NCBI GenBank assembly: GCA_017483805.1
Contig: JAFUUL010000161.1
Coordinates: 1 to 58,777 of the forward strand
DNA from: Prevotella sp.
Lineage (GTDB): Bacteria; Bacteroidota; Bacteroidia; Bacteroidales; Bacteroidaceae
DNA length: 58,777 nt
Direction of reading: 5' to 3'
Shown: positions 7,947-17,225 of the stretch, piece after piece
Numbering within the stretch: the stretch's first letter is position 1
How the letters are laid out: the number at the start of each line of letters is the position of its first letter
Position numbers and translations under genes: made by a program
Notes under the pieces: generated by a model
The model's database searches: none
Told to the model about the DNA's origin: nothing
Seen by the model: only the letters and a program-made list of their open reading frames with translations

Positions 7947-10064
7947 TTGGACACCATCAGAACCATCCTCATTGCCATCTTAGCCATCATTTCTGCAGGC
8001 TACAGCGGCGTGGTGTTTGCCGAAGAATCGGTAAATCTACGTGATATGCTCGCTGGCGCCGAGGGGCGCCAACGGCTGGATCTGCTGGAGAAGATCTATG
8101 ACGAGAGCCTGTCCACCGACGATCTGGACTACCAGATCAGATGCCTGTATGAACTGATGGACGAAGCCCGCCATCAGAAGATGCAGCGCGAGATAGGCAA
8201 CGCACTGCTGCTGCGCACCGTGCTCTACTACAACAACAACCTGAACGACTCCATCTACCTGCTGGTGCCTCAGGACCTGGAACTCCTGCGGGAGTACGGG
8301 CTGTGGACCTACTACTACGAAGACTGGATACTGCTGGCCAACTCCTACATCTTCGAAGGCAACAGCCGCCAAGGCCTGGAAGAGGTGCAGCGTATGTTCG
8401 ACGACGCCATGGAGCGCCACAACAACTACGGCATCGGCACGGCCTACTACGGCATGGGCAATGCCTACACGCAGATGAACAACTGGGACGAGTGCATCGC
8501 CTCCTATGAGAAGAGCATCGAAGTGCTGTCGGGCATCAGGCCGCGGCCGGTCGTCCTGCCGGAAATCTACAATTACTATGGCGACGCCCTCAACGACATG
8601 GAGGCCTACGACAAGTTGGAGGAACTGACCGACAGATGGAAGGAGTTCCTCATCCAGTTTATCGAGGACAGCAACCAGTCGTTCTCCGGCAATGCCGACA
8701 TCTACTGGTCCTACTACTACATAGCCAGCACCCAGGCCAAACTGGGACTGGGAAAACTGGACGAGGCAGAGCGTATGCTGGCCGGCGCCAAGGAGCACAT
8801 CGCCTCCGACGATGACTACGTGGGCATGAGTTGGCTGTTCTACAAGGCCCAGTTGCTGCTTCAGCAGGGCCGCTACGACGAAGCCCTGACGCTGAACACC
8901 CGCCGTATGCAACTGATGGAGGAATACAACGACGAGGGCGTGTTCATCACCGTGCGCAAGCAGCGGGCACAAATCATGGAGGGCCTGGGCCGCTATGAAG
9001 AGGCCGCCCGGCTGTACAACGAGATGTACGTGCTCAACGACTCCATCAATGCCAGCGAGACCAAGCGCCAGTTGACGATAATGAACACTCAGTTCCACGT
9101 CGGCGAACTCAAGAGGGAGAAGGAGCGTGCCCAGTTCCGCTGGATCATCACCGTCGGAGTCATCGTGCTGCTCTCACTGGCCGTCTTCATGGTTTTCCGC
9201 CTGCGGGCAGCCAAGCGCCTCAAGCAGGCCCACCAGAACCTGGAGGAGGCCCATGCCAACCTGCAGGATGCCTACGACCAATTGGAAGAGACCACCACGG
9301 CCAAGGAGCGCATAGAGAGCGAACTGCGCATTGCCCGCGACATCCAGATGGGCATGGTGCCGGCCGAATTCCCCGACCGGCCGGACATAGACCTCTATGC
9401 CTCGATGACACCCGCCAAGGAGGTGGGTGGCGACCTCTACGACTTCCTGCTGCTCGACGACCGGCTCTACTTCTGCGTCGGCGACGTGAGCGGCAAGGGT
9501 GTGCCGGCCTCGCTCTTCATGTCGCAGGCCACCCGCCTGTTCAGCGCCCTGGCCAAGCAGTCGCTCATGCCGGCCGACATAGCCACCCGCCTGAATGCCG
9601 AACTGAGCGAGAACAACGAGAACGGTATGTTCGTCACCATGTTCATCGGCATGGTCGACCTGACCACCGGCCATCTCGACTTCTGCAACGCCGGCCACAA
9701 CCCGCCGGCCATTGGAGAAGCGCAGGGCACTCATCACTCATCACCCCTCACTTATCACTTCCTGGAGATGGAACCCAACGCCCCCATCGGCCTGTGGCCG
9801 GAACTGGACTACGAGGGCGAGAGCATAGATAGCATCATCGACCAGCCGCTGTTCATCTACACCGACGGACTCAACGAGGCCGAGAACGCTGCCCAGGAGC
9901 AGTTTGGCGACGACCACCTGCTGGAGGTGCTGCACCAGACGCCCTACGAGAACGCCCGTCAGTGCATAGAGGTGATGCGCGAAGAGGTGGCCCGCCATGT
10001 GGCCGGCGCCGAACCGAGCGACGATCTCACCATGATGTGTTTGAAAGTGAAAAGTGAAAAGTGA
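7947..10064 (+). CDS. TPR-transmembrane-PP2C (RsbU/SpoIIE-type) phosphatase
   Basis: Membrane-anchored serine phosphatase that would dephosphorylate a STAS-domain antagonist. Start is TTG at 7947: an in-frame TAG lies just upstream and no ATG precedes the signal peptide (TILIAILAIISAGYSGVVFA). Residues 30-380 are TPR-like helical repeats. A transmembrane helix lies at about 399-420 (WIITVGVIVLLSLAVFMVF), then a coiled coil (KQAHQNLEEAHANLQDAY). The SpoIIE/PP2C domain spans about 465-700: ARDIQMGMVP, EVGGDLYDF, VGDVSGKGVPASLFM, FCNAGHNPP, FIYTDGLNEAEN, SDDLTMM. A heptamer repeat encodes an unusual THHSSPLTYHF insert after NPPAIGEAQ, and the stop codon lies inside another repeat. It heads a partner-switching gene set with the next three genes. 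Confidence 0.9.
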   Translation: MDTIRTILIAILAIISAGYSGVVFAEESVNLRDMLAGAEGRQRLDLLEKIYDESLSTDDLDYQIRCLYELMDEARHQKMQREIGNALLLRTVLYYNNNLNDSIYLLVPQDLELLREYGLWTYYYEDWILLANSYIFEGNSRQGLEEVQRMFDDAMERHNNYGIGTAYYGMGNAYTQMNNWDECIASYEKSIEVLSGIRPRPVVLPEIYNYYGDALNDMEAYDKLEELTDRWKEFLIQFIEDSNQSFSGNADIYWSYYYIASTQAKLGLGKLDEAERMLAGAKEHIASDDDYVGMSWLFYKAQLLLQQGRYDEALTLNTRRMQLMEEYNDEGVFITVRKQRAQIMEGLGRYEEAARLYNEMYVLNDSINASETKRQLTIMNTQFHVGELKREKERAQFRWIITVGVIVLLSLAVFMVFRLRAAKRLKQAHQNLEEAHANLQDAYDQLEETTTAKERIESELRIARDIQMGMVPAEFPDRPDIDLYASMTPAKEVGGDLYDFLLLDDRLYFCVGDVSGKGVPASLFMSQATRLFSALAKQSLMPADIATRLNAELSENNENGMFVTMFIGMVDLTTGHLDFCNAGHNPPAIGEAQGTHHSSPLTYHFLEMEPNAPIGLWPELDYEGESIDSIIDQPLFIYTDGLNEAENAAQEQFGDDHLLEVLHQTPYENARQCIEVMREEVARHVAGAEPSDDLTMMCLKVKSEK
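9729..9756 (+). repeat. In-frame ACTCATC heptamer array inside the PP2C gene
   Basis: Four 7-base units: ACTCATC, ACTCATC, ACCCCTC, ACTTATC. They encode part of THHSSPLTYHF in the loop between the NAGHNPP motif and the next strand of the phosphatase domain. The coding strand carries the stop-free orientation of the boundary repeats. Confidence 0.7.
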
Positions 10065-10088
10065 TAAGTGATAAGTGAAAAGTGAAGA
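10047..10088 (+). repeat. GTGAAAA/GTGATAA heptamer array at the PP2C stop
   Basis: Six 7-base units: GTGAAAA twice, GTGATAA twice, GTGAAAA, GTGAAG. The last codons (KVKSEK) and the TGA stop of the phosphatase gene lie within it, and most of the gap to the next gene is repeat. Units contain TGA and TAA, so all forward frames close. Confidence 0.8.
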
Positions 10089-10110
10089 ATTAAAAGCCTA
10101 ACATAAGATT

Positions 10111-10524
10111 ATGACAAAAGAAATCAAAATCAAGAACCAAGTAGGTGAACTGGAGCATGTGGCCGCCTTCGTCGAGGAAATCGGCGAAGAACTGGGGCTC
10201 GACATGGAACTGCAGATGAACCTGAACCTGGTAATGGAGGAGATGGTGTCAAACGTCATCTTCTATGCCTATCCCGAAGGCTCCGATGCGACCATCGAAC
10301 TGAAGGCCGAGAGCGACGGGAAGGAACTGACATTTGTGCTGAGCGACCGCGGCCGAGAGTTCGACCCGACGCTCAAGGAGGACTTCAATGTGGATGACAA
10401 CCCTGCAGAGCGCGACCTGGGCGGCATGGGCATCTACATCGTGAAGAACATCATGAACCAGGTCAGTTATCAGCGTCTGGAGGGCAAGAACCTCCTGACA
10501 ATGAGGAAAAGCATTAAAAATTAA
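10111..10524 (+). CDS. RsbW-like anti-sigma/serine kinase (HATPase_c_2)
   Basis: Small GHKL-fold kinase, 137 aa, of the anti-sigma-factor type. It has the N box MEEMVSNVIFYAYPEG, the G1 box LSDRGREFDPT and the G2 box LGGMGIYIVKNIMNQVSYQRLEGKN. In known partner-switching systems such a kinase phosphorylates a STAS protein and sequesters a target protein. It follows the phosphatase after a repeat-filled gap and precedes a STAS gene by 28 bases. No sigma factor is encoded nearby, so its target is unknown; Bacteroidetes generally lack sigma-B. Confidence 0.87.
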   Translation: MTKEIKIKNQVGELEHVAAFVEEIGEELGLDMELQMNLNLVMEEMVSNVIFYAYPEGSDATIELKAESDGKELTFVLSDRGREFDPTLKEDFNVDDNPAERDLGGMGIYIVKNIMNQVSYQRLEGKNLLTMRKSIKN

Positions 10525-10552
10525 AAGGTTAAAACAAAAAAAACATACGATT

Positions 10553-10864
10553 ATGACACAGATACTGAAAGAAGGTGGCAAGACCATCATTAAGACCGGA
10601 CAGCGCATTGATACCATGAACGCCGGACAGTTTGAGAAAGACATCGAGCCCGCACTGACCGAGGCTGGAGTAGACCTGGAGATGGACTGCGATGAACTGA
10701 CCTATATGGCCAGTTCGGGTCTGCGCATCATTCAGAAGACCATGCGCAGCGTGATGATGAAGAAGGGGCAGTTCAAGATGACTAACGTGAGCCCCGAAAT
10801 CTACAAGGTGCTGGCCATGACCGGCTTTACCAAGTTTATGACCGTCGAACAAAAGCAAGCATAA
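10553..10864 (+). CDS. STAS-domain anti-sigma-factor antagonist
   Basis: 103-aa single STAS domain of the SpoIIAA/RsbV type. The phosphorylatable serine is expected at Ser54 or Ser55 in CDELTYMASSGLRII. It would be phosphorylated by the RsbW-like kinase and dephosphorylated by the PP2C protein encoded upstream. The next gene starts 7 bases after its stop. Confidence 0.88.
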   Translation: MTQILKEGGKTIIKTGQRIDTMNAGQFEKDIEPALTEAGVDLEMDCDELTYMASSGLRIIQKTMRSVMMKKGQFKMTNVSPEIYKVLAMTGFTKFMTVEQKQA

Positions 10865-10871
10865 CACCATC

Positions 10872-11807
10872 GTGGCAGAAGACTATCAGGCACTATTAGA
10901 GGAAAACCGCCAACTCAAGGAGCAGGTCAGCCAGATGCAGGAGGACTTCAAACTGCTGGAGGCCAACTTCGACAATATGTCGGAGGGCTACCAGGAGTCG
11001 CTGCTGCTCTACGACAAACTGGAGGAGACCTATCACGAACTGGAGGAGACCAACAAGCAGTTGGAGATTGCCCGCCGTCGTGCAGAGGAGGCATCGCAGA
11101 TGAAGACCAACTTCATCCAGCAGATTTCCCATGAGATCCGCACCCCGCTGAACATCCTCAACGGCTTCACCCAGATACTGACCACACCAGGCATGGAACT
11201 GGATGCCGCCACCCAGCAAGAGGTGACCAAGGGTATCGACGACAACACCAGCCGCATCACGTCGCTGGTGAACAAGATGCTGGAACTGGCCGATGCCAAC
11301 AGCAGCACCGAACTGGAGCGCACCGACGACGTGCCCGCCGTGCAGGTGGCGGCACAGGCTGCCGACGAGAGCGGCATCACCATGGCCCAGCACCTGACCT
11401 TCGACATCGACATGGCCGAAGGCACCGACATGGCCATGCTCCACACCAACCTGCAGCAGGCCACACGCGCCCTGTCGCTGCTGCTCGACAATGCCCGCAA
11501 GTTCACGCAGCCCGCCGAGGCTGCCGTGGGTGCCGGGGCTGAGGTGAAGCAGGGGCAGGTGATGCTGCGCCTGCTCATAGAGGGCGGTATGCTGGTCTTC
11601 GCCGTGGAGGACAACGGCATCGGCGTGCCCGCCGAGGAGGCCGAGCACATCTTCGACGAGTTCGTACAACTGGACGAATACTACGACGGCACTGGCATCG
11701 GTCTGACCGTGGCCCGCAGCATCGCCCGCCGTCTGGGTGGCGACATTGTCCTCGACACGGCCTATACTGGCGGTGCTCGCTTCGTGATGACGCTGCCCAA
11801 GGACTAG
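10872..11807 (+). CDS. Soluble histidine kinase with coiled-coil N-terminus
   Basis: 311-aa sensor-less histidine kinase with a GTG start; no in-frame ATG fits and the spacing to the STAS stop is 7 bases. Residues 1-75 are a coiled coil rich in Glu, Gln and Leu. The HisKA phosphoacceptor is His87 (QISHEIRTPLN). The ATPase domain has an N box (LDNARKFT), a G1 box (VEDNGIGVPAEEAEHIFDEF) and a G2 box (GTGIGLTVARSIARRLGGDI). There is no transmembrane segment, PAS/GAF domain or receiver domain, and no response regulator in the window. Its coupling with the STAS/PP2C genes suggests it receives its input through partner proteins. Confidence 0.88.
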   Translation: MAEDYQALLEENRQLKEQVSQMQEDFKLLEANFDNMSEGYQESLLLYDKLEETYHELEETNKQLEIARRRAEEASQMKTNFIQQISHEIRTPLNILNGFTQILTTPGMELDAATQQEVTKGIDDNTSRITSLVNKMLELADANSSTELERTDDVPAVQVAAQAADESGITMAQHLTFDIDMAEGTDMAMLHTNLQQATRALSLLLDNARKFTQPAEAAVGAGAEVKQGQVMLRLLIEGGMLVFAVEDNGIGVPAEEAEHIFDEFVQLDEYYDGTGIGLTVARSIARRLGGDIVLDTAYTGGARFVMTLPKD

Positions 11808-11819
11808 CAGACACGGCGA

Positions 11820-12449
11820 ATGAAGATATTTGCAGTCGGAATGAACTATCTGCAACACAATAAAGCGCTGCATGGTTCGTTATTTAAGACAGAGGAGCCG
11901 GTGATTTTCACCAAGGCCGACTCGGCATTGCTGAAAGACGGGAAGCCGTTTTTCGTGCCCGACTGGGCTGAGCGTGTCGACTACGAGGCCGAACTGGTGG
12001 TACGCATCTGCCGCCTGGGGAAGGGCATTCCCGAACGATTTGCCCACCGCTACTACGATGCAGTGACCGTGGGCATAGACTTCACAGCCCGCGACTGGCA
12101 GGAGAAAGCCCGACAGAAGGGACTCCCCTGGGAGATCTGCAAGGGCTTCGACGGCTCGGCTGTGATCGGTGAATGGGAAGAGTTGCCCCTGGCCTTCCGC
12201 AAGGGGGGAGGCATTCAGGATATGCACTTCCGCCTCGACATCAACGGCGAGACGGTGCAAGCGGGCTGCACGGCAGATATGCTCTATCGGGTGGATGAGT
12301 TGATAGCCTACATCTCACGCTTCTTCACCCTGAAGACGGGCGACCTGCTCTTCACAGGAACGCCAACGGGCGTGGGGCCGGTCAGTATCGATGACCACCT
12401 GCAGGGCTGGCTGGAAGACCGAAAGGTACTTGACTTCTATTGTAAATGA
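11820..12449 (+). CDS. Fumarylacetoacetate hydrolase-fold protein
   Basis: FAH-family enzyme, 209 aa, cytoplasmic. EAELVVRICRLGKGIPE supplies the metal-binding glutamates. VGIDFTARDWQEKARQKGLPWEICKGFDGSAVIG and DLLFTGTPTGVGPV are typical of the YcgM/acylpyruvase subgroup. Family members cleave acylpyruvates, decarboxylate oxaloacetate or isomerise 2-hydroxy-dienoates, and the substrate here cannot be told from sequence. It sits 12 bases after the kinase and 9 bases before porU; FAH-type genes beside porU look like operon passengers rather than secretion components. Confidence 0.85.
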   Translation: MKIFAVGMNYLQHNKALHGSLFKTEEPVIFTKADSALLKDGKPFFVPDWAERVDYEAELVVRICRLGKGIPERFAHRYYDAVTVGIDFTARDWQEKARQKGLPWEICKGFDGSAVIGEWEELPLAFRKGGGIQDMHFRLDINGETVQAGCTADMLYRVDELIAYISRFFTLKTGDLLFTGTPTGVGPVSIDDHLQGWLEDRKVLDFYCK

Positions 12450-12458
12450 ACTGACGAT

Positions 12459-15400
12459 ATGAAACGACTTCTGACCACTATCATCATGATGCTGGGGCTG
12501 ACAGCCTCAGCATCTGCTGACGATTTCTTCAATCTGACGGCAGAGGAGGTCAGAATAGATTCCATACTACCCTGTTTCTACTTTGAGAAGGAACTGGGGA
12601 AGCAGTATGCCGACTCGGTTTACGAGGTCAGCATCGATTATCCCGAGTTTATCGATATGGCAGAGGCCGACATTGCCCGCTATCATGCCATCACCACGGA
12701 GCCGTTGCCTGCCATGCCCGCAGTCAACCAACGCATAGGCGTTTCCCAGAAGAAGGGCGTACTCCATGTGTCGTTTGTTCCTCTGGTCTATCGGGATGGC
12801 CGGTATCAGAAACTCGTCAGTTTCCACCTGTCTGTTGTTGCCCATCCGGTGGCCAAGGGGCGTAGGGCGGTCGACGAATCGGCCTCCCAGCGCTATGCCG
12901 ACCACTCTGTGCTGGCCGCTGGCACCTGGGCCAAGATCAGCGTGCCCGAGACCGGCTTCTATCAGTTGACTGACGCCATGGTGCGTAAGGCTGGCTTCGC
13001 CAATCCCTCGAAAGTCAAGATCTATGGCTATGGCGGTGCCCTGCAGCCGGAGCAACTGACAGGCGACTATCTGGCGGAGACTGACGACCTGCAGGAGGTG
13101 CCTACCTGTACGCTGAACGGCCGACGACTCTTCTATGCCGTCGGTCCTGTGAACTGGAGTACCGCCACCAGCCTGACGCGCACGCGCAATCCTTACTCTA
13201 ATAATGGCTGCTACTTCCTGACCGAGAGTGACGACGAGCCCCTGACCATAGACAGTGCAACCTTCATCGGCAGCCACTATCCTTCGGCCAACGACTACCA
13301 CTCACACTACGAAGTGGACAACTACGCCTGGTATCACGGTGGCCGCAACCTCTATGAGAGTACACTGTTCGGTACAAATGTTTCTCATTCCTATACCCTG
13401 CCCGCCTACTCGGAGGGCGGAACGCTGGTCGTCTCGATGTCCTACAACGGAACCTTCGAAGCCACGGTACTGGTCAACGACTCCGTCATAGGCACCATCA
13501 AGGCAACATCCATGAACGGAAAGTCGTATCCCGACAAATACAGCACGGCTGTTGCCGACCAGTGGACTTTCGCCATGGACGACGGACTGCAATCAACCAA
13601 CACGGTGACAATCCGCCAAGAGTCTGGCAGCGATATGCGGCTGGACTATATCACCATTGTGAGCGATGAGCCTCAGCCACTGCCGGTGCTGACGCCATCC
13701 ACGCTCCCCACGCCAGACTATGTCTACCACATCATGAACCAAGACCACCATGCCGACCCACAGGCCGACATGGTCATCATCATACCCACCACGCAGAAGT
13801 TTGTCAGTCAGGCAGAGCGCCTGAAGACCCTGCACGAGACCCGCGACGGGATGAGGGTAAACATCGTGCCGGCCGACGAACTCTTCAACGAGTACTCCAG
13901 CGGCACCCCCGACGCCAATGCCTACCGCCGCTACCTGAAGATGCTCTACGACCGTGCGGAGGGCGACGATGACCTGCCCCGCTATCTGCTGCTCTTCGGC
14001 GACGGTGCCTGGGACAACCGGATGCTCTCCAGCAACTGGCGCACGACGTCGCCCGACGACTTCCTGCTCTGCTACGAGAGTGAGAACTCCTTCAGCGAGG
14101 TCAGTTGCTATGTCACCGACGACTATTTCTGCCTGCTGGACGACGGTGAGGGCAGCAATGTGCTGACAGACAAATTCGACGTGGCCGTCGGTCGTCTGCC
14201 GGCTCGCACGCTGGAAGAAGCCACCATTATGGTCGACAAGATCGAAGCCTATATTGCCAACGAGCAGGCCGGCTCATGGCAGAACCAGATATGTTTCATG
14301 GCCGATGACGGCAACAACAATCTCCACATGAGAGATGCCGAGTATGTACACGCGTCGGTATCGGCAGCATATCCAGATTTCCAGTATAAGAAGATCTACT
14401 GGGATGCCTACACGAGAGTGTCCTCTTCTACGGGCAACTCATTCCCTGATGCCACCAGGCTGATCAAGCAACAGATGCAGTCTGGTGCCCTGATCATGAA
14501 CTATTCCGGCCACGGCGCTGCCTACTGTATGTCGCACGAGCAGGTGGTCAAACTGGCCGACTTTGCCGAACCTGCAGCCATGCGGTTGCCCTTGTGGCTC
14601 ACGGCATCATGCGACATCATGCCATTCGACGGTCAGGAAGAAAACATCGGCGAGACGGCCATGCTGAACAAGAATGGCGGAGCCATCGCCTTCTATGGCA
14701 CTACGCGCACCGTCTATGCCAATTACAACCGCCCCATGAACGTGTTGTACACGACCAATGTCCTGGGCTCCACCAATGGCAAGCGCCACTCCATAGGCGA
14801 AGCAGCCCGCCTGGCAAAAAACGACTATAAGTCAGGCAACGATGTTGCCATGCAGATCAACAAGTTGCAGTTCACCCTTCTAGGCGACCCGGCCCTGGTG
14901 CTGGCAGCCCCCACCCTGCAGGCAGTCATCGACAGTATCGACGGTCAGCCCGTCGGCAATGGCACCCGCATCTTGTCTGCCGGCAGCAGTGCCCAGATCA
15001 GCGGCCACGTGGTCGGTATGGACGATTTCCACGGCGTGGCGTCAATCACCGTCTACGACGTGGAAGAAACCATCACGGGCCACCAGTATGATGCCACTGC
15101 CACCGAAGCCATAGTCTTCAGGGACCGCCCCAACGTCATCTATACCGGCAGCGACAGCATCCGCAATGGCCGTTTCTCGTTCACCTTTGCCGTGCCCAAG
15201 GATGTCAGTTATTCCGATGACAAGGGACTGATCAGCATCTACGCCGTGAACGATGCCAAGACACTGGAAGCACACGGGAAGTACGAGGACTTCACGCTGT
15301 CCGGCACGGGCGACATCAGCAATGACGGCATCGGGCCGTCCATCTACTGCTACCTGAACAGCGAGTCGTTCACCAATGGAGGCAAGACGAACGCCACCCC

Positions 15401-15989
15401 GTACTTCGTGGCTCGCCTGACCGACAACAACGGCATCAATGCAGCAGGCAGCGGCATCGGCCACGACATGGAACTCATCATTGACGGCCAGATGAGCCAG
15501 ACCTACAACCTGAACGAGTATTTCCAGTACGAATTCGGCGACTATCATAGCGGCACCGTAGGGTTCAGCATCCCGGAACTCTCTGAGGGACAGCACAAAC
15601 TGCTGTTCCGTGCATGGGACATACTGAACAACTCGTCGACTGCAGAACTCACCTTTGTGGTCGACCCGAAACTGGAGCCTACGCTCGTCAACGTCTTCTG
15701 CACCAACAATCCCACAGAGGGCAGAACCCGCTTCATCATCAGCCACGACCGCGCAGGCAGCCAGATGGACGTGACACTCGAGATATTCGACACTTCCGGC
15801 CGCAAACTGTGGGAGAAGAAAGAGTCGGGCGTGCCCACCGACCAGACCTATGTGGTCGACTGGGACCTGACCATCAGCAGCGGTTCCCGCCTTCACACTG
15901 GCGTCTATCTCTACCGCGTGCTCATCAGCAGCAACGGCAGCACTCAGGCCTCTCTGGCCAGGAAATTGATAGTGATAGGCAATAAATAG
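12459..15989 (+). CDS. porU: Type IX secretion sortase PorU (C25 family)
   Basis: Cell-surface gingipain-like (C25) peptidase that, in T9SS bacteria, removes C-terminal signals from cargo and attaches the cargo to the surface. Signal peptide 1-20 (LLTTIIMMLGLTASASA). The C25 fold is in the middle; catalytic His685 lies in MNYSGHGAAYC and Cys718 in LTASCDIMPFDG. A long beta-rich region follows, with a C-terminal Ig-like CTD from about residue 1075 (VFCTNNPTEGRTRFIISHDR ... GVYLYRVLIS). Length 1176 aa fits PorU. porV follows directly, the usual pairing. Both form one unit with the upstream signalling genes. Confidence 0.93.
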   Translation: MKRLLTTIIMMLGLTASASADDFFNLTAEEVRIDSILPCFYFEKELGKQYADSVYEVSIDYPEFIDMAEADIARYHAITTEPLPAMPAVNQRIGVSQKKGVLHVSFVPLVYRDGRYQKLVSFHLSVVAHPVAKGRRAVDESASQRYADHSVLAAGTWAKISVPETGFYQLTDAMVRKAGFANPSKVKIYGYGGALQPEQLTGDYLAETDDLQEVPTCTLNGRRLFYAVGPVNWSTATSLTRTRNPYSNNGCYFLTESDDEPLTIDSATFIGSHYPSANDYHSHYEVDNYAWYHGGRNLYESTLFGTNVSHSYTLPAYSEGGTLVVSMSYNGTFEATVLVNDSVIGTIKATSMNGKSYPDKYSTAVADQWTFAMDDGLQSTNTVTIRQESGSDMRLDYITIVSDEPQPLPVLTPSTLPTPDYVYHIMNQDHHADPQADMVIIIPTTQKFVSQAERLKTLHETRDGMRVNIVPADELFNEYSSGTPDANAYRRYLKMLYDRAEGDDDLPRYLLLFGDGAWDNRMLSSNWRTTSPDDFLLCYESENSFSEVSCYVTDDYFCLLDDGEGSNVLTDKFDVAVGRLPARTLEEATIMVDKIEAYIANEQAGSWQNQICFMADDGNNNLHMRDAEYVHASVSAAYPDFQYKKIYWDAYTRVSSSTGNSFPDATRLIKQQMQSGALIMNYSGHGAAYCMSHEQVVKLADFAEPAAMRLPLWLTASCDIMPFDGQEENIGETAMLNKNGGAIAFYGTTRTVYANYNRPMNVLYTTNVLGSTNGKRHSIGEAARLAKNDYKSGNDVAMQINKLQFTLLGDPALVLAAPTLQAVIDSIDGQPVGNGTRILSAGSSAQISGHVVGMDDFHGVASITVYDVEETITGHQYDATATEAIVFRDRPNVIYTGSDSIRNGRFSFTFAVPKDVSYSDDKGLISIYAVNDAKTLEAHGKYEDFTLSGTGDISNDGIGPSIYCYLNSESFTNGGKTNATPYFVARLTDNNGINAAGSGIGHDMELIIDGQMSQTYNLNEYFQYEFGDYHSGTVGFSIPELSEGQHKLLFRAWDILNNSSTAELTFVVDPKLEPTLVNVFCTNNPTEGRTRFIISHDRAGSQMDVTLEIFDTSGRKLWEKKESGVPTDQTYVVDWDLTISSGSRLHTGVYLYRVLISSNGSTQASLARKLIVIGNK

Positions 15990-16006
15990 AGAACTCTTGC
16001 GTTTAT

Positions 16007-17194
16007 ATGATGATGAAACAGAATATAAACAGACTCATTATGGTCTTTGGCTGCTGGCTGTTAGCCATTGGCGTGGCCAATGCCGAGGACTATAAGACCA
16101 GCACGTTCAACCCCGTTGAGCATGCCGTGATTTCGCAAACCATTGCTCCCGATGCCCGTGCCGCCGGTATGGGCGACGTCGGTGCCGCTACCGACCCAGA
16201 CGTCAACTCGCAGTACTGGAACCTGGCCAAGTATCCTTTCTGCATCAGCAGAGCAGGTGTTGCCCTCAACTATACCCCGTGGTTGCGCCAACTGGTCAAC
16301 GACATCGACCTGGCCTATGTGTCAGGCTACTATCGCGTAGGCGACTATGGTGCCCTGTCAGGTTCGCTGCGCTACTTCTCGCTGGGTGAGGTCTATACCG
16401 ACGTGACAGGCGAAGACGCTTCTACCACGGTGAAGCCCTATGAGATGTCGCTCGACGTGGCCTATTCCCGTATGCTGAGTGAGCACTTCTCGCTGGGTGT
16501 GGGCCTGCGCTGGATCTACAGCGATCTGCGCTACGACTATTCCGAGGACTCCAAGCCGGCTTCTGCCTTTGCCGCCGACATCGCCATGTACTACAACAAC
16601 TATGTGATGATGGGCAACCGCGAGTGCCAGTTGGGCTTGGGCCTGGTAACCAGCAACATCGGTTCGAAGATTTCCTACTACGGCGATGAGGAGAGCCAGT
16701 TCATCCCTGCCAACCTGCGCCTGGGTGCCTCGCTGATGATTCCCGTCGACGAATTCAACCGGTTCACCATTGCTGCCGATGCCAACAAACTGCTGGTACC
16801 TACGGTGCCTGTGCAACTGGAAGATGAGTCCAACTCCGACTATCAGGACCGTGTGCGCCGCGAGTATTCAGACATGTCGAGCATCAAGGGCATCTTCACC
16901 AGTTTCAGCGATGCCCCCGGCGGCTTCAAGGAGGAACTGGAGGAAGTGCAGTGGAGCGTGGGTGCCGAGTATGTCTACCACGACCAGTTCTCGCTGCGTG
17001 CCGGCTATCACCATGAGTCGGAGTCGAAGGGCAACCGTAAGTATTTCACCGTCGGTGGAGGTTTCCGCATGAATGTCTTCTCGCTCGACGTGGGCTACGT
17101 CATCTCTACGGCCCAGAGCAACCCGCTCGACCAGACGCTCCGCTTCACGCTGGCTTTCGATATGGATGGTATCAAGGACCTGTTTAAAAGGTAA
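16007..17194 (+). CDS. porV: Type IX secretion outer-membrane protein PorV
   Basis: FadL-like outer-membrane barrel, 395 aa, that delivers T9SS cargo from the translocon to PorU. Signal peptide 1-26, then the hallmark N-terminal segment AVISQTIAPDARAAGMGDVGAATDPDVNSQYWNPA-like (here NLAKYPF). GSLRYFSLGEV and LGVGLRWIYSDLRYD are strand pairs, with a C-terminal aromatic strand (LRFTLAFDM). Either of the tandem ATG codons at 16007 and 16010 could be used. The stop codon lies in a GGTAAAAA repeat. Confidence 0.92.
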   Translation: MMMKQNINRLIMVFGCWLLAIGVANAEDYKTSTFNPVEHAVISQTIAPDARAAGMGDVGAATDPDVNSQYWNLAKYPFCISRAGVALNYTPWLRQLVNDIDLAYVSGYYRVGDYGALSGSLRYFSLGEVYTDVTGEDASTTVKPYEMSLDVAYSRMLSEHFSLGVGLRWIYSDLRYDYSEDSKPASAFAADIAMYYNNYVMMGNRECQLGLGLVTSNIGSKISYYGDEESQFIPANLRLGASLMIPVDEFNRFTIAADANKLLVPTVPVQLEDESNSDYQDRVRREYSDMSSIKGIFTSFSDAPGGFKEELEEVQWSVGAEYVYHDQFSLRAGYHHESESKGNRKYFTVGGGFRMNVFSLDVGYVISTAQSNPLDQTLRFTLAFDMDGIKDLFKR

Positions 17195-17207
17195 AAAGGT
17201 AAAAAAC
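17190..17207 (+). repeat. GGTAAAAA octamer array at the porV stop
   Basis: Two units of GGTAAAAA; the TAA stop of porV is inside the first. The same unit occurs at 29484-29515 (reverse orientation, in the GH97 signal peptide), 33986-34020 and 50941-51000. Confidence 0.6.
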
Positions 17208-17225
17208 TTCTGACAATAGAGTATC

